From assembly GCF_008831285.2 (NCBI RefSeq), contig NC_045143.1, forward strand, positions 26,001,662 through 26,065,661: a stretch of DNA of 64,000 nt. Reading direction: 5' to 3'. Made by a program: the position numbers and the translations under genes. This DNA comes from Nymphaea colorata (Eukaryota > Streptophyta > Magnoliopsida > Nymphaeales > Nymphaeaceae). Under the pieces are notes generated by a model that had not been told where the DNA came from, searched no databases, and saw only the letters and a program-made list of their open reading frames with translations. Within the stretch, counting starts at the first letter, position 1; every line of letters starts with the position of its first letter. Positions 1 to 9,720 of this stretch are shown here, piece by piece.

Positions 1-29
1 TTGGTCTCTTTTGAGCACCTACAAGGGCA

Positions 30-878
30 GTGTATCAGAGCTGTTTTGGGGTCTTTGACAGCAAATATGTGAGAAAAGGCAAGCAGCCAGAAGCCGAGGT
101 GATTCCTCAAGATGACGATGAAGTTGTGGCTGAGTTGGATTTCAGAAATGAGAAAATAGCTGAGATGGAGAGCAAGATGAATGGGATAGATAGCAAGATG
201 ACTGGAATAGACAGCAAGCTGGACCGTATGATGCAATCGATTACCGTGGTTACATCAACTCAACCAACGCATGGAGTAGGTTGAAAAGACAATGCAAAGT
301 GTTATAAACCGTGAGAATCATGGCAAAACCAGGTTTAATACGCCTAGCATGTCTTATGAAAGACAAAATAATTATGAAGGGCCGATAGCTATTAACATAC
401 TTGAAGAATTAGAAAACTCATAAATCGGTCTAAGGGAGTGCCAATGTGGGAGATAGGCATGAGGGGACTGATCAACCTAATCTTAGGGTTGAATCACAAG
501 GGGAACGCCAACCACCACCAGTCCATGATCATCAAAGACCAGTTTGGGAGGATCATGAGGAAGCTAATCGACCGGTTGATGATAGGAGACAGCCGGTAGG
601 GTGTCAAGGGCGAGAGAACCGAAATCTGGTTGAAGCAAGAGTGTCAGCACTTAAGATCGAATTTCCAAGATTTAGTGGACAGCAAACTCATGAATGGGTT
701 TTCAAAGCGGAAAAATATTTTCAGTGTCAAGGCATACCAAATGATAAAAAAAATTACCTACGCGATGATGTACTTCGAAGGGGAAGCCTTGAAGTGGTTT
801 CAGTGGATTAGCTACCGAGAGCCAAATCAAACTTGGGAGCAGTTCAAGAATGAGCTGATGAGTAGGTTGCATACGTAA
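30..878 (+). pseudogene. Ty3/gypsy retrotransposon gag, decayed
   Basis: Gag packages element RNA into virus-like particles. The first open stretch (30-284) has an acidic segment followed by heptad-like repeats (EMESKMNGIDSKMTGIDSKL), typical of the coiled-coil N-terminus of plant gypsy gag. A second stretch, in other frames from about 630 to 878, carries the gag core: FPRFSGQQTHEWVFKAEKYF, then YFEGEALKWFQW and WEQFKNELMSRL, as in the Retrotrans_gag family. At least two frame changes and stops (after 284 and near 770-800) separate these blocks, so no full protein can be made. The bases at 31-42 resemble a tRNA-Met primer-binding site, so the 5' LTR probably lies just left of the window. The gag stops at about 880, where an oppositely oriented copia fragment begins. 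The family is clear; the exact lineage is not. Confidence 0.75.
31..42 (+). other. Primer-binding-site-like sequence of the gypsy element
   Basis: GTGTATCAGAGC differs at two positions from TGGTATCAGAGC, the complement of the 3' end of initiator tRNA-Met. It lies just before the gag reading frame, where a PBS is expected. The LTR itself would be outside the window, so this rests on position and motif only. Confidence 0.4.
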
Positions 879-883
879 GCCAT

Positions 884-1850
884 GTTGCTGAATCGTTGCT
901 GAGACAATGGTTTGGTAAAAAGATCTGCAAGCTGACCTTCGGTTGTGATGAATTGAGTATTCATATTTCCCAGTGCAACTTGAGCATGAACAAAATGATA
1001 ATCGAGTTCCAAAATGTTTCATACGTGAATGAAAGACTGTTTTGATAGTGGTATGTAGTGCCGAAATGTTGTCACTCAATAGAATTGGATCTTTGGAGAG
1101 GTAGACACCGAGATCTTGTAAATAAAGGTAAGCCATTTAATTTCAGCAGCAGCTGCAGCGAGGGCCCAGTATTCAGCTTCACAAGACGAGCGGCAACAGT
1201 CGGTTGTTTCTTAGAGCTCCAGGATATACAATTTGGACCAAGAAATGTGCAGTATCCTGAAGTCGATCGGCGTGTATCTGGACAGCCGCCCAGTTTGCAT
1301 CAGGTACGCTCGGAGAGTCTATAATGTGTTTCTAGATTTGAAAATGCTTCATCATTGGGGCATGCATGAATTGACATGCAAAATTTACTATATAGGAGAG
1401 ATCCGGCCGTGTAAGGGTGAAGTGTTGAAGTGCACCTGCCAGGCTTCGATATGCGGTAGCATTGGAATAAGGAGGATCAATTTCCTCAGGAGATTTGGAA
1501 CAAACAGTAATTGGTGCACTCACTATTTTACAACGCTGCATTTGTGCTCTAGAAACATTGTCTTCAGCATATCTAGACTGATGCATAAACAAGCCATTTG
1601 AAGACCTTGCAACTTGAATTCCCAAGAAGTAATTCAGATCACCCAGATCATTCATAGCAAATTGTTGTTTGACAGTGACGAGGAATGACATTATAAATGA
1701 ATGTGAATTTCCTGTAAGAATGATATCATCAACATACAGTAATAGAATAGTGATTGATTTTAGCCCGTGATGCACTCCAATGGATCTGGTAGAATTTGGT
1801 GGCTGCATATGCTGAAATCTAAATTGTTTCTCTTCCCTTACTTGACCGGA
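884..1850 (-). pseudogene. Ty1/copia RT-RNase H fragment
   Basis: This is the 3' part of a copia polyprotein, read on the minus strand. From about 1808 to 1332 it shows reverse transcriptase with the intact catalytic box LLLYVDDIILTGNS, then LGDLNYFLGIQV, ending in RPDLSYIVNFACQFMHAP. RNase H follows in other frames: the EAEYWAL-like region near 1140-1180 and, at 827-1012, VALGNMNTQFITTEGQLADL followed by FTKPLSQQRF. Frame changes between the blocks show decay. No 3' LTR or polypurine tract is visible at the low-coordinate end, where the sequence meets the gypsy gag, and nothing upstream of RT is present. It is a truncated fragment of the same broad copia group as the 5.6-9.5 kb element. Confidence 0.8.
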
Positions 1851-2690
1851 ATTGATGTGGTTTGTTAAGCTGTGGGCTAGTCGTCCTCTTTGGCAGCTCA
1901 GCAGTCTTGGCCCATTTGTTCACCTCACATTGGTTCCCCCTTACCTTGGTATGAGGTGGTTCTCTCAAACTCAAGGCATTCATGATGGGCCGTTGGTTCC
2001 CAAGTCGTATATGGTCACCTTTTCACCACCCTCCTCAAGGATCCTACTTATTCTTTCAAGGAGGTCGAGGAATCCTTGCTGAGTCGCTTTAGCAGAGGGC
2101 TGTCAAGTGTCAAGTTCAATGCCTGGTCCCCATCCAACAAAAATAAACAGGCTTGCATGGAGCTGTCGACCCTGCACCCTGTTTTCCCATGTCGGTAGCA
2201 GTGCCGAAGGCCCTCCTGTGTTGACCCCCATTCAGCCCCCTCTACTCCTAGGTTCTCATTTCCCGTTCCAGCTTGAAAGTCAGGGCAGCCGTGAGTCTAG
2301 TTCTCCTCCTTTGTCCTGGCAGCTTCATGCTTTGAGCGTGTGTCAGAGAGTCCACTGCATCACCGCCCTCAAGTTCTACTGAAGGTTCAGTTCTCTCCAA
2401 TGCTGGCTGCATGGCAATTTCAGCCTCCTCGTCCAGGTACTCTCCCTTGGGGCATTGTGCACCTTGACCCCCCATTGCACATTGGCCACCGTCGTCTTGT
2501 TCAACAAGGTATCCTTTTCTTCGACCTATTATTCCGTGTCGATGGGACTATCTTCAATTTCTCCGATGCAGAATCTACAACCCACAATAAGCAAAACGGA
2601 AAAAGATTACAGAAAACCAGTTTTCACAATCATCGTTCTCCCAAGTGGCACAAGTAGAACTCTGAATACAAACCTGCAGCTCTGATGCAT
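1851..2690. other. Unassigned, relatively GC-rich segment
   Basis: The composition changes abruptly from the AT-rich flanks, with several C- and CT-rich blocks. Open frames of about 75-105 codons occur on both strands, but I recognise no domain. The most protein-like is on the minus strand at 2475-2248, acidic and then basic. It may be the interior of an unidentified retroelement. Confidence 0.4.
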
Positions 2691-4110
2691 CTGATTCCCG
2701 AAATTTGATAACAGAGATGATAGCTGAAAAATGACTTTCTAGAGGTGACTAGATAAACAAGAAGAAACATAAATATACAGCTGATAGCATACTTATCAAG
2801 CTTTGCATTTTTTGGCACAAGACCATGATCTGCATGCACTACACTTTCCTTTCCATAGCATAGTCTTTTAGAACATGATTTTGTCCAATGATAAAAAGAG
2901 AAAAAGGAATAGCAACAATAAACATATATCAAATGCTCTTGAGATATTTAAACAATAAAAGTCACACTCGTTCAGAAGAAACGTCAATGAGCTCACCTGC
3001 TTTAAGGTCCTGGCACCTTACAGAAGGCTTCAAAAAGATTTTGAAGTAGGACACAAGAAAAGAGTTCAATAAAATAGCATAAAAGAAGACAGAAAAATTA
3101 AGAAACAGTCAACGAGGAACAAAAATTGTTGTCAATAAAAGAAGTGATGCTAAAATTTATTCCTAAATCTAATCAGTCGGCAAAAGCTTCAAACGATTAG
3201 CTGCAATAAAAATAGGAATCATTTGCGAACCAGAGAATGTTAAAAGTTGTATTGTTTATGATAAAAAGGTAAAAGAGAAAAAACAAAAAATTCAGAATAT
3301 TGAAAATAATTAAAAATAAAAAGGACATGTGCTCTATATTGATTCAAAGAGGTTGATTTGGATCCGTGGATTTCAGTACCATGAAATAAAGTATAATTCC
3401 AGCCAGGGTCATTCTTGAACGGCTCAAAATCATGTCAAATTGCTGAATAAATGTCATAACAGCAATAATAGTAGCAATATTTATTAATAAAAAAGCCACT
3501 TAAATCAAACAAAGCCAACTTGTTCTTAGCTCACTAACAAATAACAGTATTATCATGTCAGAGAGGCATTGCGATCACCACTGATTAATTTAACCTTACA
3601 AACAGCACCAATATATGGCTAGAATGCTTGATGCACATCATGTACTTAATAGGCAGCCAAGTTGGAGAAGAGAAAAACCAAGTAAGAACATGACTGTCAT
3701 AAGTTAATGTGGGAAATACACAATAACATAATGGAGAATGCAGACAAGAAGGAAATGAACTTCAAATTTACATGAATCGCTGAACATGTCCTGCTTGCAA
3801 GATACACCCAAAATGATGTCATTTGAAAGCAGAGACTAGAGAGTAAATAAGCAATTAGTTTGGGAAAAAAAGAAATTAACATAACACCAGAAGAAAAAAT
3901 AGTCCTTTATGACCAACTTAAGCATAAAATGCTTATTCATGTGCATATATTTCTAATAATAGCACTAAATTAGCTTGTGCTAGAGGAATGCAAAATGAGA
4001 AACTAATTGATGAACATATTAACAATTAAAATCGTCAACCTTTGAGTTGTAATGGGATGATTAAAAGGAACTAACACGAAATGTCATGCAAATGCATATT
4101 AACATGTACA
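2691..4110. other. AT-rich stretch without a recognised gene
   Basis: Mostly A-rich sequence. Two short minus-strand segments look exon-like: 2800-2870 (reads GKESVVHADHGLVPKNAKLD) and 2955-3047 (reads SYFKIFLKPSVRCQDLKAG and on to a stop). Neither matches a family I can name. Nothing else is supported. Confidence 0.35.
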
Positions 4111-5540
4111 TATTCGTGAGGGTTTCCTTGGGTTGGACAAGTCTCAACCTCAAAAATCAATATGAAGATAAAGAATCCCCAAACCACACTCTTATTCCCA
4201 CCATACATTCACTTATAAATGGAAAACCAAGCAATATGCATGGATAATATATAGACAATATTCAAGGAAGGAAAGAGAGAGAGAGAGAGAGATGGAAAGA
4301 GAAAGATTCAACTAGGAGGAAGGGCATGAAGTAACTATGAAATGAAAGATCATCTCATCTTTCCATGCTCCCGATGCACTTGAGCATAGCTTGTCTCTAG
4401 AGATGAGTGCTATCTCCTTTGGCCATGGGAGAGGAAGATGAAAAGAAATTGAGGAAAGAAAAAGAAATCTATATTCAAGAAAGGAAAGAGCAACAACAAC
4501 AAATTATATTTGAAAAAATGAATAACATGATTTAATCGTAGAATGAAAGATTATTTCATCTTGTCATGCTCCCGGTGCTCTCGAGTATAGCCTCTTGACT
4601 CTAAAATAGAGAGTGAGAGCTATCTCATATGGCCATGGGGAGATGAAGAAGAGAGGAAAGAAAATAAAGAATGGAGTGAGGTTTGGATTACATACCTCTA
4701 AATGAGAAAGCTTAGAGAAAATGAACACCTTAGCTTGAAGATTCTCTTGAGTGAAGCTCCAAGATGATGCCTCCAAGGGGTTGTAACTTGCTCCAAGTTG
4801 GAGAAGAAGAGAAATGGAAAGAGGAAGAGGGAGAGAGAAAGAGCTCAAGAGAAACCCTAAGTCTTCAAGTGAGAATACTCTAGGGTTTCTCCCAAGGGCT
4901 GCTCTTGCCCAAGAGAGGGGAAGTGGGGGGTATTTATAGAGATTTTGGAGCCAAAAACTCAAAATTTGAAATTTTTGAATTCCACCCCATTTTCATCCGA
5001 ATTTCACATAATTTGAATATTTGAAAAGAAATGGTTTGAAAATGGGTATGATTGGCCATTAGGCTTATAAAATTATATATTTTTAAAAAATGAATTGGGC
5101 CTTTGTCCACCCAAAAAGACTAAAATCACCCTCTAAAAGGAGATTTTTTGTCAAAAGGTGGGGCAAATGGGTCTTGCCCATGAAAAAGACCAAAATCGCC
5201 CTCTAAAAGGAGGAGGGGAAAATGGGTCTTGCCCACTAAAAATACCAAAATCACCCTCTAAAAGGAGATTCTTTCAGAAGGAGGGGCAAATAGGTCTTGC
5301 CCACCAAAAATACCAAAATCACCCTCTAAAAGGAGGTTTTTGTCAAAAGGAGGGGCAAATGAGTCTTGCCCACCAAAAAGATTGAAAACACCATTTAAAA
5401 GGAGGTTCTTTGTAAAAAGGAAGGGCAAATGAGTCTGAAATGCTTGATTGAATTTGAACTTGGGTTTTGGATCTAATTTGGATAAAAAATGGCGTTTTGT
5501 GTTTTGATAAAAGTGCGTAGTCTTTTAGAAAAATTTGGGT
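4111..5540. repeat. LTR-like repetitive segment with TATA-like box
   Basis: This segment contains duplicated text, since the 'catctttccatgctcccg' phrase at 4356-4373 recurs near 4559-4576 with changes. It also has a (GA)n tract at 4274-4291, a TATTTATAGAG box at 4931-4941 and a minisatellite at its right end, closing in GGGTGATTACA before 5547. This layout resembles a large LTR, but I could not find a second copy in the window. The 399-bp minus-strand open frame at 4564-4962 is probably chance. Confidence 0.3.
5105..5440 (+). repeat. About 69-bp minisatellite, nearly five copies
   Basis: The phrase CTCTAAAAGG (ATTTAAAAGG in the last copy) starts at about 5131, 5201, 5256, 5324 and 5393, giving spacings of 70, 55, 68 and 69 bp. 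The 55-bp unit lacks a block of about 14 bp. Each unit also has GGGCAAATGGGTCTTGCCCA. Because 69 is a multiple of three, the array reads as an open frame (5158-5385) of a repeated peptide containing GLAHEKDQNRPLKGG. That frame is a by-product of the repeat. Confidence 0.85.
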
Positions 5541-5599
5541 GATTACAGTGGCTTAGGTAAATAGATTTAAACATCTTGGAGTATAAATGTGAGTATGTG

Positions 5600-6170
5600 A
5601 CCCTAGTAATCTCTGCAGTGGCTGTAGCAAGGGCACGACATTTAGCTTCACACTATGTCCTACCATGGTTGGTTGCTTCTTAGAACTCCTTGAGATACAA
5701 GTAGTCCAACAAAAATGCAATAGCTAGAAGTTGATCGTCTACTATTTGGGCATCCGGCCCAATCTGCATCAAAATAGGCTTCAAGCGAGGTGGATTTTCT
5801 CTTGAAAAAATTCATGCCATAGTGAGATGTGCCATGAACATGTCGAGCAATTCTTTCGCCATCTGAAAATGTTCAAGAGTGCATGCATAAATTGGAAAAA
5901 AAATTCACTGCAAATGACAAGTCTGGCTGGGTTAGAGTGAGATATTGAAGTGCTTCGACAAGGCTTCAATAGCCAGTAACATCAACTTATGGCGCATCCA
6001 TGGAGGCATCATGTTTGGCATTAACCATGATGGGAGTGTTGGTGGATTTACAATTCTGCATATTTGCTCGACAAATGATGTTGTTGGCATATTTTTGTTG
6101 ATGAAACATGCCATCTGATCATTAACATCTCGCAAATCATTCATTGCAAACTCCTCCCTTACTTGCTCAA
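5600..6170 (-). pseudogene. copia RNase H region, degenerate
   Basis: Minus-strand matches to copia RNase H are visible but scattered over frames. The text at 5620-5720 parallels the RNase H text of the other copia fragment at 1160-1240 (both include CTTCACA...GGTTGCTTCTTAGA). The end of RT (RPDLSYxVNxxCQFMHAxxxxH-like) is recognisable around 5850-5900. No continuous frame survives. Confidence 0.6.
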
Positions 6171-6179
6171 TAAACTCAT

Positions 6180-6910
6180 TTAATTTTTTTTAGAGTTGCC
6201 AGTTAGAATGATGTCGCCAACGTAAAGTAAGAGAAGAGTAACATGATTATCTTGTCGCCGAACAAAGAGAAATGAGTCGGACATGCTAGCAGTGAATCTC
6301 ATGATAAATAGAAATTTTGCAAAGCAATCATACCAAGCCCGAGGGGCTTGCTTCAGTCCATACATGGCTCTATTCAGTCGGCAGACATGATTTGGATGAG
6401 TAGCATCTTTGAATCTCAATATAAAACCAATTCTTGTAGATGGCCATTTAAAAATACATTTTTACATCTAATTGTTTGAGAACCAATCATGAGCCAGATC
6501 AATACTTTTAACCATTCGAATTGTAGCAAATTTAACCACCGGTGAGTCTCTAGAAAATCAATACCTTGGACTTGACTATACCCTTATGCCACTAGACGCG
6601 ACTTGAGTCGTTCCAATGTCCCATCACTTTTTAGTTTTGTTTTGAACGCCCACCAGCCGCCAGTGACATGCATATGTGGATTCCTTGGCACAAGAGGCCA
6701 AGCATTGTTTGCTTGTAGTGCCGTCATCTCATCTTCCATTGCTTTATTCCAGCCTCCATGTTTTAGTGCCATAGTATAGTGGTTTGGTACCTTCAGCATA
6801 GAAATGGTAAACGCATATTTTGGATTTGGTTTTACTATTCGAGATTTGGATCTAGTGGTCATGGCATGGGAAGCAGATGATGTCAGTAGTAGTGGTTGAG
6901 TAGGTGGCAA
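6180..6910 (-). pseudogene. copia reverse transcriptase, catalytic Asp lost
   Basis: Two blocks remain. The 6910-6584 block holds the RT N-terminus: HGGWNKAMEDEMTALQANNA, followed by WPLVPRNPHMHVTGGWWAFKTKLKSDGTLERLKSRLVA-type text. The 6419-6180 block holds HVCRLNRAMYGLKQAPRAWYD, then LLLLYVGDIILTGNS. The catalytic motif should be YVDD; here it is YVGD, with codon GGC at 6218-6216 in place of an Asp codon. That single A-to-G-type change removes a metal-binding aspartate. The blocks are separated by about 160 bases of degraded sequence with stops. Confidence 0.8.
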
Positions 6911-7056
6911 AGATTCAATTGGCAGAGGATGAGTTGTTGGTATGTTAGGAGGTTGATGGTAATTAAGGCTGGGGATTGACTGGTTGTTATATGAGGTTGG
7001 TCCTCTAGTTCCAAAGGAGGATCTCCAACATGCATTTGTGCAAGCCGTTGATCATT

Positions 7057-8082
7057 TTATGGCTGTATGTGCATCGGTGGATGTAGGGAGAATGAGACAA
7101 AATTATCATGAGTGAGATGAGCATAACTATGAGTTTGAGGTTGATGAAAAGGAAGGAAAGTTTGATCAAGGACTACATGGCATGATATATAGACAGGTCC
7201 AGTGGAAGGGTATAGACATGTACATCTATACCCGTTGTGATGCTCACTATACCCAATAAATATACATGGCAACGATTTTGGCTGGAATTTGTGCTGATTA
7301 TATCCTCGTAAATAAGGGTAACATCTGCTTTCAAAGGCACGCAAGCAAGAATAATGTGATTGCTTCCCAAATAGAAGCTTGTATGGGCTTTCCACGTCCA
7401 GCATTTGAGAGGGCAGACAGTTTATGAGCAAAATGGCTGTAGAGAAGGCCTCTACCCAATATTGTGCAGGTAATCCACTATGAAAGAGGAGAGTAAGTCC
7501 TCATTTTTTAACTGACCTGTGCTTACGCTCTGTGATGCCATTTTGAGCAGGCGATTTTGGGCAAGCTTCTGATGGATGATGCCATGATCTTTAAGATCGT
7601 CAACCTAACAAGAGCAGTTGAATTCTTCTTCTTCGTTAGTTTGAAAAATCTTCATAGAAATACCAAATCAATTTTTTATCATAGTATGTAATTCAAGAAA
7701 CTTGGAAGAAAAAAAATCCGACTTTCTCTTTATAGGATAGTACCAAGAATAACGAGCGAATTGATAAGCATAATATTTAATGCTTTGACAAGAAGCCATT
7801 GGAGCTGGTCTCCACAAATTGCAGTGGACCTTTTCAAACATAGCACCACAATCAACCTCTATTGGAAGAACTGGAAGTCGACAAGATTTTTCCATTTGGC
7901 AACTTTGACAAATGGTAAAACCTGTCGTTTTGTTCATGACTCATTTTATTTGCTGACATAAAATCAAGAATTATAGCATGCAGATGCCCCAAGCATCCAT
8001 GCCAAACATCGGAAGAAGCTGTTCGAAACCTTGCTGAAAAAAAATGTCCTTTGGATTGCCTTTGAGCGCATATAAGTCTCAC
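7057..8082 (-). pseudogene. copia GAG-pre-integrase and integrase, broken
   Basis: At 8082-7852 the pre-integrase zinc region is visible (VWHGCLGHLHAIILDFMSAN). At 7937-7668 come CQSCQMEKS and the start of the integrase core (FEKVHCNLWRPAPMAS). At 7431-7057 is the core's end: SPYKLLFGKQSHYSCLRAFE, CYPYLRGYNQHKFQPKSLPC and IFIGYSEHHNGYRC, typical of copia integrase running toward RT. Around 7440-7660 the frame is lost. Integrase inserts the DNA copy, and this one is not functional. Confidence 0.75.
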
Positions 8083-8384
8083 TCTTCAGATCATGCTGCT
8101 ATCACTGCCTTGGTCTCCTTGTCCTTAATCACAAACAAGTTAAAAGAGAATTCAAATAAATAAGGCATGGTACTGGTGAGTTGGCTCACAAAGATTTAGC
8201 CCTTTTTAATACCTGGAACCACCAAAACATTATCTAGAGAGAGAGAGAGAGAGAGAGAATTTTGGATCCGACCTTTATGTCGGCTGTTCCAATGTGAGTA
8301 ATGTCCAATTTTTCACCATTTCCTAGCACTATTTTATCTGATCATTTGTACTTAACACAGTTTTGAAGATTACTTGAATTGTTT

Positions 8385-8549
8385 GTGACATGAGAAGTTG
8401 CTCCTGTATCTAAATACCAAATGTTGGTCCTTTGGATCTGACACCTTTAGATTAGTGAATGCTGGAGGTACATCTCGTGGTTGATATGACTGATAAAATC
8501 TATGATAACATTTAAGAGAAGAGTGAATATATTGTCCACATATTTGGCA
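8385..8549 (-). pseudogene. copia gag zinc knuckle and protease motif
   Basis: At 8549-8508 the minus strand reads CQICGQYIHSSLKC, a perfect CX2CX4HX4C nucleocapsid knuckle. Downstream at about 8428-8385 it reads WYLDTGATSHVTNN, the aspartic protease active-site loop with its catalytic DTG intact. The knuckle's frame is interrupted shortly after, so the two motifs no longer lie in one open frame. Confidence 0.8.
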
Positions 8550-9150
8550 TGGTACCTTCGGTTTGTTTGAAGAAGCTCCATTAGAGTTGGCTGATCCATG
8601 ATTGTCACGAGATTAAGAAACTGGAACAAATCCACAGCCTCTTGAGTTAAAGTGATTGTTGTTTCTGTGTTTATTGTTGTTGTAGCGACCCTTGTTATTT
8701 TGATTTCCTGTCTGCTGGGTGAGAAATGCAACATTAGCATTCAACTTGCTTTCGGTTGGACTAAGGTCCTTCATGCTCTCATGGTCTTAAAGTAACGAGA
8801 CAACTTTAAGATACAGTAAAATTGGTGGCATAAGAATAGAGGTGGAGAAGGCTTCATAACCTGCTCCTTAACCGCTCATCAACCAAAAAACTTTATCTTC
8901 ATCATTGAGAGGCTTGCCTATAGCAAAAAATTCATCAAAAATAGACATGAATTAAGTGATATACCGGTAATGGACTTATCTTGTTTTCGATAAGTTTGTA
9001 ATTTCCTATTCGATAGAAAATGTCTCTTTCTTTTGACTCATGTGCAAATGTTGTTGTTAAGGTCATCCATACTTCTGCTGAAGTCTTGTGTCCAATGACT
9101 AGACCCAACACCTCTTCAGACAGAGATACTGAAAGCTAGCCTTGAAGCAA

Positions 9151-9474
9151 TCAATCTGATTTCTTCCAGGTCACTGAAATCAAGATTAAGGCTGTTGAAA
9201 GGTTCACCATTTTCAGTAGTTTCAAATGTTCAATTGTTGAACTTGACGTAGGAATAGTGCCACCAATAAACTCAATAAGATCCTGGCTTTCTATGAGGCC
9301 AAGCATATGACTTTGCCAGAGAAGAAAATTCTTATGCGTGAACTTGATCGAGACAAAATTAGCAACATTCACATTTGAACGAAAAGAGAACTTAGCCAAT
9401 GACGTTGCTGAGGATGATGCCATTGAAGTAGTAGGAAAGAAATCAGTAAGAGAAGGTCCCAAGAGGGCTTGCAC
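9151..9474 (-). pseudogene. copia gag N-terminus
   Basis: This 107-codon minus-strand block starts within 15 bases of the PBS. It reads VSIKFTHKNFLLWQSHMLGL, then IESQDLIEFIGGTIPTSSS, the 'N(Y/F)xLWxxQ' signature of plant copia gag. The frame ends at 9151, well short of a normal gag of 300 or more residues, and further gag traces continue in other frames to the zinc knuckle. Confidence 0.75.
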
Positions 9475-9475
9475 G

Positions 9476-9487
9476 GCTCTGATACCA
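9476..9487 (-). other. tRNA-iMet primer-binding site of copia element
   Basis: The minus strand reads TGGTATCAGAGC, an exact complement of the 3' end of initiator tRNA-Met, directly next to an LTR end in ...TTTTCA. This fixes the element's 5' end and orientation. Confidence 0.9.
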
Positions 9488-9720
9488 TGAAAAAAATGAT
9501 GAAAAAAGAGAAATTTAACATGGTTCAGATATTAACCTACATGACGGTACTCAGTTATCAAAATGATGATGAGTCTTCTTTTATTGCCTTGTACTTTATA
9601 CAAGAGATGGGTCGGTTACAATATTAATTTTTGAATTTCCTTCAGCTTTAATTAGAAGAATTTGTTTTCACAATAATTTCTACATGCATTCATTGCTACA
9701 ACCTTGTTCCTGATTTGTAG
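9488..9720 (-). repeat. 5' LTR remnant of the copia element
   Basis: The sequence next to the PBS starts (on +) with TGAAAAAAATG, giving a canonical CA end in element orientation. No second LTR copy is present to fix the outer boundary, so 9720 is an estimate. Confidence 0.45.

Larger units (their letters stand above)
5560..9720 (-). mobile_element. Decayed Ty1/copia retrotransposon, 3' truncated
   Basis: Read on the minus strand from high to low coordinates the order is 5' LTR remnant, PBS (9487-9476), gag, protease, integrase, reverse transcriptase, RNase H. This order (integrase before RT) defines Ty1/copia. RNase H breaks off near 5560 next to the minisatellite segment, and no 3' LTR is visible. 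Every domain is split by stops and frame changes. The 5' LTR begins directly beside the PBS at 9488. Its outer end is uncertain, and I placed it near 9720 only because the sequence character changes there. Confidence 0.8.

Noticed and set aside
1851-2690. Continuation of gypsy pol on the minus strand
   Set aside because: The acidic frame at 2475-2248 vaguely resembles the region before a gypsy protease, but the D-S/T-G motif and its flanks are absent.
4564-4962. 132-codon minus-strand open frame
   Set aside because: The hydrophobic Leu/Ser/Phe/Pro content reflects GA-rich DNA on the other strand. No family motif, and it lies in an LTR-like repeat.
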